Assembly: GCA_041476565.1 (NCBI GenBank)
Contig: JBGOTQ010000066.1
Coordinates: 1-24,539 of the forward strand
Reading direction: 5' to 3'
Length of the DNA stretch: 24,539 bases
Source of the DNA: DATKMG01 sp041476565
GTDB lineage: Bacteria > Acidobacteriota > Terriglobia > Versatilivoradales > Versatilivoraceae
The notes under the pieces are model-generated. The model was given only the letters and a program-made list of their open reading frames with translations, did no database searches and was not told the DNA's origin. Numbering within the stretch: position 1 is the first letter of the stretch; each line of letters opens with the position of its first letter. Shown in pieces: positions 1 to 6,284 of this stretch. A program made the translations under genes and the position numbers.

Positions 1-372
1 ACGGCGGCCGGGACCGCCACGCCGCAGCTCTATCAGGAAAGCGCCGCCCGGATCATCACCGACGTGGTCTCGGGCGCCAACATCGAAACGGTCCACCCGG
101 CCAAGGGCATCCTGCTGGACAACTACAGCCCGATGGAGATGCGGTTTGACTGCGAGGTAGCGCATGCGGCGGCCGGAATGCGCCGGCAGGATGCCAACGA
201 GATCGTCAAGGCGCTGCTGGCGAAGTACGAGCCGCACCTGGAGAATCCTCCGGAAGGAAAGCGGTTCCAGGATTGCTTCAACGTGGACACCCTGGAGCCC
301 ACGCCGGAGCACTACCAAGTCTACGTCAACGCGAAAGAGGAACTGCGCAGACTCGGTCTGCCGCTGCGTTAG
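1..372 (+). CDS. Methylamine methyltransferase MtmB-like, C-terminal part (5' end outside window)
   Basis: The frame is open from base 1 to the TAG at 370-372, giving 123 residues of a longer protein. The tail contains GMRRQDANEIVKALLAKYE followed by PPEGKRFQDCFNVDTLEP and ends RRLGLPLR, a pattern I associate with the C-terminus of monomethylamine:corrinoid methyltransferases. These enzymes transfer the methyl group of a methylamine to a cob(I)alamin protein in the cytoplasm. The next gene encodes exactly such a corrinoid protein, 67 bp downstream on the same strand, which supports the call and suggests an operon. The family's usual in-frame amber codon (pyrrolysine) would lie upstream of this window, so pyrrolysine use cannot be judged. 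Another methylamine methyltransferase subtype is possible. The assignment is from memory of the family. Confidence 0.68.
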   Translation, partial: TAAGTATPQLYQESAARIITDVVSGANIETVHPAKGILLDNYSPMEMRFDCEVAHAAAGMRRQDANEIVKALLAKYEPHLENPPEGKRFQDCFNVDTLEPTPEHYQVYVNAKEELRRLGLPLR

Positions 373-439
373 CCGCCGTGGAAATTCGCGGGCGAACCAA
401 CGGAGCCTCGAGCATGCGCAGAGCCGCGGAGGTTATCTA

Positions 440-1111
440 ATGGAAGAAGCACAGCTCCTGGAGGGACTGAAGCAGGCGGTCCTGGACTATGACTTCGAGG
501 GAGGCGCCCGCCTGACGCGGCAAGGCCTGGACCAGGGGATACATCCGCTCAAGCTCATCGACGACGGTCTCTCGCGCGGGATCGCGATCATCGGCGAGAA
601 GTTCCAGACCATGGAGATCTTCCTGCCCGAGTTGATGATGGCCGCCAAGGTCTTCCTCGAAGCCATGAAGATCCTCGAGCCGGCCATCCTGGCGTTGGGC
701 GAGGGCCGGCAGAAGCGCGGCATCGCCGTCATCGGAACCGTGAAAGGCGATGTCCACTCTATCGGCAAGGACCTGTTCGGCACGCTGCTCAAAGTGGCGG
801 GGTTCGAGGTTCACAACCTGGGCGTGAACGTGCATCCCGGCAAGTTCATCGAGAAGGTGGAAGAGACCGGGGCGCAGATCGTCGGCCTCTCGGCCCTGAT
901 GACTACGACGATGCCGTCGATGCGTGAGGTCATCGAGTTCTTCGAGGCCCGCGGCCTGCGCGAGAAGCACACGATCATGATCGGGGGCGGACCGGTCACG
1001 GAAGGCTTCGCCAAGAAGATCACGGCCGACGCGTACGGTCAGACCGCGCAGGACGGGGTTCAACTGGCGATGAAGTTCGTGGACATGATGCGCGCGGCCG
1101 GGCGCGGCTGA
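440..1111 (+). CDS. Corrinoid (methylcobalamin-binding) protein, MtmC/MtbC/MttC family
   Basis: The 223-residue protein is the usual length of methanogen-type methyltransferase corrinoid proteins. Residues about 5-90 form the helical cap domain of the B12-binding methionine synthase type. Residues about 94-220 form the Rossmann-like cobalamin domain with the diagnostic DxHxxG motif, GDVHSIGKD at 103-111; His106 is the expected lower cobalt ligand. GLSALMTTTM and MIGGGPVT are also typical of this domain. The start is fixed by a GGAGG at 428-432, seven bases before ATG 440. It would accept methyl groups from the upstream MtmB-like enzyme and pass them to a second methyltransferase that is not in the window. 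Upstream candidate starts at 164 lack this ribosome binding site and have non-native composition. Confidence 0.93.
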   Translation: MEEAQLLEGLKQAVLDYDFEGGARLTRQGLDQGIHPLKLIDDGLSRGIAIIGEKFQTMEIFLPELMMAAKVFLEAMKILEPAILALGEGRQKRGIAVIGTVKGDVHSIGKDLFGTLLKVAGFEVHNLGVNVHPGKFIEKVEETGAQIVGLSALMTTTMPSMREVIEFFEARGLREKHTIMIGGGPVTEGFAKKITADAYGQTAQDGVQLAMKFVDMMRAAGRG

Positions 1112-1117
1112 CCGAAC

Positions 1118-1285
1118 TTCCGCTATTCGTTTGCCACCCACCTGCTTGAGGACGGACACGACGTCCGCACGGTCCAGGAGCTGCTCGGGCACCGGGATGT
1201 GAGCACGACCATGATCTACACGCATGTGCTGAACCGCGGCCCCGGCGCGGTCCGCAGCCCGGCCGATCGATTGTCAGGGCCATAG
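1118..1285 (+). pseudogene. intI: Integron integrase (IntI) 3' remnant
   Basis: Only the last 55 codons remain, without a start codon. The translation begins FRYSFATHLLEDGHDVRTVQ and continues ELLGHRDVSTTMIYTHVLNR, ending with VRSPADRLSGP. This covers the box II arginine, the LLGH motif and the catalytic tyrosine (YTHV) of tyrosine recombinases. The VLNRG...VRSP ending is characteristic of integron integrases rather than XerC/D. The first conserved residue appears only 7 bp after the stop codon of the corrinoid gene, so the N-terminal five sixths has been lost at a sharp junction. It lies on the same strand as the following cassette genes, an orientation known from some 'inverted' environmental integrons but opposite to class 1-3 integrons. 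Confidence 0.8.
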
Positions 1286-1626
1286 CGGGTTCCGGACCGG
1301 CCTTGGCGCGGCGGCCGGGAGCGGCTCTATCAGGATTGCGCGGGCAGCTCGGACGGCTGATAATGGGGGCCAAAGACGGCTGGAGGGGGTCGTCCGTGGG
1401 GTGAGCATACGACGAAATATGCAGGTCCATCTATCACAGCCGGCGGCTGTGTGTTGCGGCGCCCGCCTTAGAGGAAGCGGGAGGAAGCAATATCTTCACC
1501 CCAACAGGTTTAGGCTGCAGCGGCTGCCGTGTCGGCGGTGTTGGGGGAGTTCTGCCTAATTCTTGTTAGATTTGCAACGTCGTGCGGGACCTCTTGGTCG
1601 CACGTAACCATAATGAGGAACATGAT
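1286..1626. other. Non-coding stretch between intI remnant and first cassette gene; candidate attI or degenerate attC
   Basis: No credible gene is present. The segment holds an 8-bp inverted repeat, CCCCAACA at 1499-1506 and TGTTGGGG at 1539-1546, around a G+C-rich core with CTGCAG, resembling a degenerate attC (right arm GTTGGGG). It also holds GTTAGAT at 1565-1571, a perfect GTTRRRY recombination core preceded by the partly inverted GCCTAAT at 1554-1560. The latter is a plausible attI-type simple site and would place the first cassette boundary at 1565/1566. A ribosome binding site for the SDR gene is at 1615-1619. Confidence 0.5.
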
Positions 1627-2469
1627 ATGACTGAACCAAAGGTGTGGCTCATTACCGGAGCGGGCCGTGGGTTGGGTGTCGACATCGCGAAAGCCGTCTT
1701 GGCCGCCGGCCACGCGCTTGTCGCCACCGGTCGTGATGCTGCGAAGGTCGCGGCCGCGATCGGAGACCGCGACAGCCTGCTGGCAATCAGACTCGACGTC
1801 ACTCGTCCCGAGGACGCGCAGACAGTAGTCGAGGCCGCCGTCGCGAAGTTCGGTCGAATCGACGTCGTGGTCAACAACGCGGGCAACTTCTTTGCCGGCT
1901 TCTTTGAGGAGCTAAGCCCCGAACAGGTCCGCAATCAGATCGAGACGCTGCTGTTCGGCCCGATGAACGTCACTCGCGCGGTGCTGCCTGTGATGCGCAA
2001 GCAGCGTTCCGGCTTGGTGCTCACCATTTCCTCGACCGCGGGCATCGCCGGTCAAATGTTCTGCACAGCGTATGCCGCTGCGAAGTTCGGTATCGAGGGG
2101 TGGATGGAATCTCTCACGCCGGAGATCGCCCCCTTCGGAATCCGCACGATGCTGGTCGAGCCTGGTTTTTTCCGTACCGAGCTGCTCACCAACGACTCGA
2201 CCACATACGCCAAGCCCTGCATCGACGACTATGCCGAGAAGACGAAGGAAATCGTCGCGGCTTGGAAGAGCATGGATGGGAAGCAAGGCGGCAACCCCGC
2301 CAAACTCGCCGACGCCCTCGTGAAGCTCGCCGCGCTTAAGGAGCCGCCCACCCGCTTCGCTGCGGGCGCCGACGCCGTGGAGTCATTTGAGGCCAAGGCC
2401 AACGCGCTGCTTACCCAGGTACAAGCCCACCGCGGTCTTTCGACCTCTCTCGCATACGACGACGCCTGA
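1627..2469 (+). CDS. Short-chain dehydrogenase/reductase (SDR), cassette gene 1
   Basis: This is a 280-residue classical SDR. It has the NAD(P)-binding TGAGRGLG at 10-17, NNAG at 83-86, the catalytic Ser136 in ISSTAG, and YAAAK with Tyr149 and Lys153. LVEPGFFRTE follows, as in the family. Such enzymes oxidise alcohols or reduce ketones with NAD(P)H in the cytoplasm; the substrate cannot be read from sequence. The 35-residue C-terminal extension (KEPPTRFAAG and beyond) matches the 'oxidoreductase, SDR family' type of 275-290 residues. ATG 1627 is chosen because GAGGA lies seven bases upstream; a GTG at 1582 in frame has no such site. It starts 61 bp after a GTTAGAT core and is followed by an attC-like half site, so it is probably an integron cassette gene. 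Confidence 0.92.
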   Translation: MTEPKVWLITGAGRGLGVDIAKAVLAAGHALVATGRDAAKVAAAIGDRDSLLAIRLDVTRPEDAQTVVEAAVAKFGRIDVVVNNAGNFFAGFFEELSPEQVRNQIETLLFGPMNVTRAVLPVMRKQRSGLVLTISSTAGIAGQMFCTAYAAAKFGIEGWMESLTPEIAPFGIRTMLVEPGFFRTELLTNDSTTYAKPCIDDYAEKTKEIVAAWKSMDGKQGGNPAKLADALVKLAALKEPPTRFAAGADAVESFEAKANALLTQVQAHRGLSTSLAYDDA

Positions 2470-2501
2470 GCAATAGTGTTGCTTTATGCGAGCTACAGCA
2501 A

Positions 2502-2560
2502 ATCTAACTATGTGCTGCACCCGACGCGCTGGCGCGCCTTGTGAACCACGGAGTGGACTC
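2502..2560 (+). other. attC left half-site of cassette 1 (right arm lost)
   Basis: ATCTAAC at 2502-2508 fits the RYYYAAC core that opens an attC site. It is followed by TATGTGCTGCACCCGACGCG, which resembles the L'' arm of typical attC sites. A matching right arm with GTTRRRY at the expected 50-70 bp is missing. The only later GTTRRRY is GTTGAAT at 2630-2636, and its flank does not pair with the left arm. The site seems broken, probably by the rearrangement that brought in the transposase fragment downstream. From 2561 to 2721 I see no gene. Confidence 0.5.
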
Positions 2561-2721
2561 GGCCAATCTCCCCGATAACCAGCCCCTGCGGGTCCGTTAT
2601 CAAGATAGATTCACCGGTCACCCCGGGGCGTTGAATCTGTAGAAAAAGTCCGAAGGAGCTTATAATAGCGTTATTCATCAGGTGAAGAACCAAGGTCCAA
2701 GCGGTGAGTGGAGAAACGTGG

Positions 2722-2973
2722 ATGGCGCGATACAAAGAGTACAATTACTCCCAGGGCAAGTTCATTCCAGTCTTCTTCGAGAAACAAACTCTACCGGGCA
2801 CCTTCGAGCACAGCCTGCACTATCTCATCGACCAAGAGATCGATCTGTCGATTTTCGAGGGGCGCTACAACAATGATGAAACCGGTGCCCGGATCCAGAG
2901 AGAAAAATCATACGAAGAGATGTACGATTTCGAAAACGGACTTTTTCTACAGCCTCGTTGGGTGGACCATTAA
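2722..2973 (+). pseudogene. IS1182-type transposase, N-terminal remnant
   Basis: Starting at ATG 2722 the translation is MARYKEYNYSQGKFIPVFFE followed by QTLPGTFEHSLHYLIDQEID and LSIFEGRYNNDETG. This strongly resembles the opening of IS1182-family DDE transposases, which typically start MARYK..Y.Q....PV, then LPGT.E, then SIF...Y.NDETG. Homology stops after about 57 residues; the rest of the frame to the TGA at 2971-2973 does not look like transposase, whereas the full protein would be over 400 residues. The element is therefore a short dead fragment inside the cassette array, immediately upstream of the next gene. Confidence 0.72.
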
Positions 2974-2975
2974 AT

Positions 2976-3434
2976 ATGATTCCAGGCCTTTGCCTTCTCG
3001 CGTTCTTCTGTTGGAGTGGGGAGAGCCGTGACGCTCAGGAGCAGATGCAGTATGCGAACCATAATCAGGTTGACTACGGTCCCCTTGTAGTCAGGAGCGT
3101 GAACGGCTTTGTCGCCGATGCTCAGGGTGTCCCGATACCAGCGGCGAACGTCGGAGTGTTTACTGAATCCGACCATAAGTTGCTCTTTCAGACCACCACT
3201 GATTCTGATGGCTTCTTCAAGATCGAGGGACTGAGGCGAGGTGAGTACAGGCTGGTTTCGCAGTACAACGGGTTTTGTGCGGCAAATGCTCGGATCGTGG
3301 TGGCGGGTTGGCCACGAGGTGGCTTCGTCAAGTCGAGACGGTTTCGTATACGCATGTTGGGGCGCGGAATCGACACCTGCAGTGAGGTTACCTATCGCGA
3401 AGCCGCCCAACCCGCCACTGCAGCCGACCGCTGA
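2976..3434 (+). CDS. Exported protein with carboxypeptidase-regulatory-like (Cna-B type) domain, cassette gene 2
   Basis: The 152-residue protein starts with a hydrophobic segment, MIPGLCLLAFFCWSG, that can serve as a signal peptide. Residues about 35-110 contain VNGFVADAQGVPIPAANVGV and later DSDGFFKIEGLRRGEYRLV. This is the pattern of carboxypeptidase-regulatory-like beta-sandwich domains (GxV.D..G.P..GA.V, then T..DG.F....L..G.Y), common on exported proteins of Acidobacteriota and Bacteroidota. The last codons and the stop lie inside the attC site at 3405-3467, as is usual for genes carried on integron cassettes. The start overlaps the decayed transposase region upstream, so the native start could have been altered. 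No enzymatic function is indicated. Confidence 0.62.
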   Translation: MIPGLCLLAFFCWSGESRDAQEQMQYANHNQVDYGPLVVRSVNGFVADAQGVPIPAANVGVFTESDHKLLFQTTTDSDGFFKIEGLRRGEYRLVSQYNGFCAANARIVVAGWPRGGFVKSRRFRIRMLGRGIDTCSEVTYREAAQPATAADR

Positions 3435-3467
3435 AAAGCGCGGCGGCTGAGCGGCAATCTGTTAGAC
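3405..3467 (+). other. attC recombination site of cassette 2
   Basis: The site opens with GCCCAAC at 3405-3411 (RYYYAAC) and closes with GTTAGAC at 3461-3467 (GTTRRRY), 63 bp in total. In between, GCAGCCGACCGC and GCGGCGGCTGAGC form an imperfect hairpin around the spacer TGAAAA. Length, core sequences and pairing are those of a standard integron attC (59-base element). The recombination point would be between G3461 and T3462. Confidence 0.88.
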
Positions 3468-3486
3468 CGCGAAGTAACGGACGAAA

Positions 3487-4077
3487 ATGATGTCGGAGCC
3501 CTCAGTGCACCCGGATCGATCAAACGGCTGGGAGGCGGTGGCCAGCCGGTTCACGGCACAGCGTTCCAGCATCGGCGCAGCTACAGTTCGGGCTTGGTGT
3601 CGAGCGTTGCCAACTGGTGCATCTGTTCTCGATCTGGGTTGCGGCACGGGCGTGCCGATCTCCGAGGCGCTGATTGACGAGGGCTGCGTGGTCCGGGGCG
3701 TTGATGCGTCCCCGAGCTTGGTCACCGAATTTCAACGCCGGTTCCCGCGGGTGCCGGTGGCCTGTGAGCCGGCGGAGGAATCTGAATTCTTCGGCGAGAC
3801 CTATGACGGGATCGTGGCCATCGGCCTCTTGTTCCTCCTGCAATCAGACGTCCAGCAGGCCATAATCCGCCGAGTGGCCGCGGCCCTGAAATTGGGTGGC
3901 CGATTTCTGTTCACAGCTCCCGCGCAGACGTGGGCTTGGGTGGACGTCATGACAGGCCGTCAATCAGTATCGTTGGGCGATGAGGCCTACCGACGCGCAC
4001 TATCGAGCGTCGGGTTGCGAGTCATCGGAGAGTACGTCGATGAGGGAGAGAATCATTACTATGATGCCGCTCGCTAA
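3487..4077 (+). CDS. Class I SAM-dependent methyltransferase, cassette gene 3
   Basis: The 196-residue protein has SAM-binding motif I VLDLGCGTGVP at about 47-57, an acidic residue after beta 2 in VRGVDASP, and YDGIVAIGLLFLL followed by LKLGGRFLFTAP, corresponding to motifs II and III of the Methyltransf_25 fold. It ends with GENHYYDAAR, a tail I recall from small methyltransferases found in integron arrays. The substrate cannot be predicted. ATG 3487 lies 20 bp after the attC core of the previous cassette and 3490 is an equally possible start; neither has a strong ribosome binding site. The next attC-like site follows the stop codon directly. This is a single-gene cassette layout. Confidence 0.88.
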   Translation: MMSEPSVHPDRSNGWEAVASRFTAQRSSIGAATVRAWCRALPTGASVLDLGCGTGVPISEALIDEGCVVRGVDASPSLVTEFQRRFPRVPVACEPAEESEFFGETYDGIVAIGLLFLLQSDVQQAIIRRVAAALKLGGRFLFTAPAQTWAWVDVMTGRQSVSLGDEAYRRALSSVGLRVIGEYVDEGENHYYDAAR

Positions 4078-4133
4078 GCCAAACGCGGTGGGAATCGCGG
4101 TCAAACAAGGCGCTGGTCAATTCCACGTTAGGA
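4078..4133 (+). other. Degenerate attC-like site of cassette 3
   Basis: GCCAAAC at 4078-4084 (one mismatch to RYYYAAC) and GTTAGGA at 4127-4133 (one mismatch to GTTRRRY) bracket 56 bp. The inner arms GTGGGAAT and ATTCCAC pair only imperfectly. Position between the methyltransferase stop and the cupin gene supports the call more than the sequence does. Confidence 0.5.
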
Positions 4134-4139
4134 GGAGAG

Positions 4140-4601
4140 ATGAAAAAGGTGCTTCTTGCAGCCGCTGCCGTAGTGATAGTCCTTGCTGGAGTAACACTGG
4201 CAAGCACTTGGGCCGGACAGAAAAAGAAAGATGTCGTCGGGATAACCCCCGAACAAGTGAGGTGGTTCACGCCGCCTTACTACAAGGATGGGCGACAGCG
4301 AGCGCAGTTGTTCGGAGACTCAAGTCAAGACGGAGCGTGGGTTGATCGGGTTAAGATACCTGCCAGCGGGCGCGTCCTCGCACACACGCACCCGCATGAG
4401 GAACTGGTTACGGTCATTGAGGGGACTTGGTACTTGGGCGAGGGAGAAAGATTCGACCCGGCCAAACTAAAAGGCTATCCGGCAGGCAGTTTTATTATCA
4501 TTCACGCGGGCGTGCCACATTTCTTGGCGGCGAATGAAGGCGGCGTGATAGTTCAGCTAAGCGGCACGGGCAAGTTCGGCACTGACTATCTTGAGAAATG
4601 A
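4140..4601 (+). CDS. Exported cupin-domain protein, cassette gene 4
   Basis: The 153-residue protein has a clear signal peptide, MKKVLLAAAAVVIVLAGVTL, with likely cleavage near residues 21-26, so it acts in the periplasm or outside. The cupin motif 1 is AHTHPHEELVTVIEG at 81-95, with metal-ligand candidates His82, His84 (or His86) and Glu88. Motif 2 is PAGSFIIIHAGVPHFLA, with His127 as the final ligand. One small beta-barrel domain therefore binds a metal; the reaction is unknown. A GGAGG at 4131-4135 precedes ATG 4140 and overlaps the GTTAGG core of the upstream attC-like site, so the cassette's translation signal is partly made by the recombination junction. A good attC follows seven bases after the stop. 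Confidence 0.9.
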   Translation: MKKVLLAAAAVVIVLAGVTLASTWAGQKKKDVVGITPEQVRWFTPPYYKDGRQRAQLFGDSSQDGAWVDRVKIPASGRVLAHTHPHEELVTVIEGTWYLGEGERFDPAKLKGYPAGSFIIIHAGVPHFLAANEGGVIVQLSGTGKFGTDYLEK

Positions 4602-4607
4602 GGCCGC

Positions 4608-4664
4608 GCCTAACGAGTTAAGGATTCGTGCGCGACGGCGCCGGCGCACAATCCGGGGTTGAAC
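4608..4664 (+). other. attC recombination site of cassette 4
   Basis: GCCTAAC at 4608-4614 (RYYYAAC) and GTTGAAC at 4658-4664 (GTTRRRY) bound a 57-bp imperfect palindrome. The arms GGATTCGTGCGC and GCGCACAATCC pair almost perfectly, with one extrahelical C on the left arm. This is the best-formed attC in the window. The site ends in GAAC, the tetranucleotide next to which IS91-family elements insert. Confidence 0.88.
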
Positions 4665-4949
4665 TCAGCCGCGAGGGAAGGGTGGAATCCGCATATCTGG
4701 AATTTGCACCCGGCCCTGAACAGAGGGCGGTAAACCGGAATGAGCCGGGAGAGAAGTCAGGCAGGCGAGAAACCCTGAGTAAAAGGCCGACGGGTAGCGA
4801 GAGGCTGAAGCCGGATCGTGCAGGAAACGACTTTTGGGCCTGAAGATCAGAGTTGAATTCGGGTGTGGGACAGAACTCTCCATCGGCCTGTAGAGGTCGC
4901 TCTGACCTTTTCGAAGAATGCTGCAGCTTGAGAGGGAAGGGTCTGGGTG

Positions 4950-6044
4950 TCATGGAGGTCCCCGTTTATCGGGAAGGAGCGTCTCGACCAGGGTCATGGG
5001 CTGTCCGCAGCGAGGACAGCAGTGGGAAGGAGAGGCTTGGCTGGGTTTTTCATCACCGGACGCTTCCTGGGGTTGGGCCAGCTGGCTGGGATCCCCAACC
5101 AGTGCCCAGAGGAGTGTCTGGAAGGTTGGGCGGTTCTTGGGGTGCAGGAAGCCGTAGTAGCGGACTTTGACGAAGCCCTCGGGCAGGACATGCTGGAGGA
5201 AGCGGGCCAGGAACTGGAGCGCGGGTAAGGTCACCCGGCGGTTCTGGTGGGTCTTGCGGTCCTGGTACTGGAAGACGACCTGGTCATTTTGCAGTTGGAG
5301 CAGGCGGCGATTAGACAAGGCCACCCGGTAGATGTAGGGGGCAAAATACTTCAGGACGGTTTCTCCCTGCCCGGCCGGTTCACAGTGGACCACCCAGGGT
5401 TGTTTCCAGACCTCAGGGGGAACCGTCGGGAACAGGGGGATCTTTTTCAAGGCCTCGCGGAACTTGGCCCGGAAGATGGGAGACAGAGCCGGAGCGTAAA
5501 GGAAGAAGTCTTTTGAAGAATGGCGCCAGCGCCCTTTCGCAGTGATGCCGCCGCCAGGGATGAGGAAATGGACGGGAGGGTGGTAGGTGAGAGCGCGGGT
5601 CCAGGTATGCAGCACGCCCATCATGCCGATCTTTCCGCCCACGAAACGGGGATCGAGGGCAAGTTTCTGTAAAGCGGCCGCTGCCGTTTGAAACAGCAGG
5701 CGGTAGAAGAGCTTCTGATGGGAGCGGGCCAGGGGGCGCAGTCCAGCGGGTAGGGTGAAAGTAGCCAGGAAGTAATGGGTAGGCAGCAGCCAGCGGCGAT
5801 GGCGGGTGAGCCAGCGGGTGGCCTGTTCATTTTGGCACTTGGGGCAATGGCGGTTTTTGCAAGAGGGGTACTCATACTGGTGGTGTTGACACGGCTTGCA
5901 CAGATAAACGTGTCCCCCCAGCTTGGCCGTGCGGCAAGCCTCGATATCCGCCAGAGCCCGGCGATGCGAAGGGAGCAGGTGATCGCCATAGTGCGCGAGG
6001 TATACGGGTCCGTGGCGGCGAATGATCTCCGCCAGTTCGAGCAT
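4950..6044 (-). CDS. IS91-family (Y2, HUH-type) transposase
   Basis: The 364-residue protein has the N-terminal zinc-binding region of the family: CKPCQHHQYEYPSCKNRHCP with CPKCQ overlapping, residues about 49-73. A HUH motif follows in HPPVHFLIPGGG (His-Pro-Pro-Val-His). YFAPYIYRVALSNRRLL matches the conserved YxxxY catalytic segment. These proteins move DNA by rolling-circle transposition using single-stranded intermediates. Near the end CCPRCGQPM forms another zinc-finger-like pair. Length is slightly under that of IS91 itself (about 400 residues) but within the range of related elements. The start at ATG 6044 follows AAGAGG and lies 18 bp after the stop of the decayed integrase tail. The gene appears intact. 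Confidence 0.93.
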   Translation of the reverse strand: MLELAEIIRRHGPVYLAHYGDHLLPSHRRALADIEACRTAKLGGHVYLCKPCQHHQYEYPSCKNRHCPKCQNEQATRWLTRHRRWLLPTHYFLATFTLPAGLRPLARSHQKLFYRLLFQTAAAALQKLALDPRFVGGKIGMMGVLHTWTRALTYHPPVHFLIPGGGITAKGRWRHSSKDFFLYAPALSPIFRAKFREALKKIPLFPTVPPEVWKQPWVVHCEPAGQGETVLKYFAPYIYRVALSNRRLLQLQNDQVVFQYQDRKTHQNRRVTLPALQFLARFLQHVLPEGFVKVRYYGFLHPKNRPTFQTLLWALVGDPSQLAQPQEASGDEKPSQASPSHCCPRCGQPMTLVETLLPDKRGPP

Positions 6045-6062
6045 GACCTCTTTGCCGGGAGA

Positions 6063-6146
6063 TTAAAAGCCTTCCATCAAGTGGTCGAGCGACTCGCGGG
6101 AGTGCTGCTGGATCTTGGCGGTCAGATGGGTGTACCGCAAATGTGC
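6063..6146 (-). pseudogene. Detached C-terminal tail of the IS91-associated tyrosine recombinase
   Basis: Read on the minus strand from the middle of the palindrome, 27 codons give AHLRYTHLTAKIQQHSRESL then DHLMEGF and a TAA stop at 6063-6065. YTHLT is the catalytic-tyrosine end of a phage-type integrase. It probably is the lost end of the gene at 6947-6285, from which it is separated by a foreign 130-bp piece. The roughly 55 residues between them (HxxR and LGH boxes) are missing. Confidence 0.62.
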
Positions 6147-6165
6147 TGCAGCACATTTGCGGTAC
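6132..6165. repeat. Perfect 34-bp palindrome at the junction of two integrase tails
   Basis: The half-sequence is gtaccgcaaatgtgctg (6132-6148), followed by its exact reverse complement (6149-6165) with no spacer and CTGCAG at the centre. Read outwards, each arm encodes AHLRY ending in what would be the catalytic tyrosine of a different integrase, one per strand. Confidence 0.95.
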
Positions 6166-6282
6166 CTGGATGCCAATCTCGCGTTGAAAGAACAGATCTT
6201 GACCAAGACCGCCCCATTCGGCATCAACTCCCGTCACTTTCAAGCCGAAGATCAGTTGCTAGGCTTTCTTAAGAGTCTCTGA
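6151..6282 (+). pseudogene. C-terminal tail of a second, unrelated tyrosine recombinase
   Basis: On the plus strand 43 codons and a TGA (6280-6282) give AHLRYLDANLALKEQILTKT then APFGINSRHFQAEDQLLGFL and KSL. The pattern Y-L-D/H-A-N/D-L-A-L-K-E, then a basic linker and DxLLxFLxSL, is the usual C-terminus of another class of transposon-associated integrases. Everything upstream of the catalytic tyrosine is missing. The fragment lies head-on inside the minus-strand integrase gene, and its stop is two bases from the truncation point of that gene. Confidence 0.6.
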
Positions 6283-6284
6283 GT

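Noticed and set aside
437..1225. Long minus-strand frame opposite the corrinoid gene
   Set aside because: It is the antisense of a well-supported gene in GC-rich DNA and shows no family features.
2630..2636. GTTGAAT as the right core of a 135-bp attC for cassette 1
   Set aside because: Length is within range, but the sequence before it does not pair with the arm after ATCTAAC.
2508..2744. 78-codon minus-strand frame between cassette 1 and the IS1182 fragment
   Set aside because: No ribosome binding site or known domain, and it spans the attC half-site; composition is that of chance.
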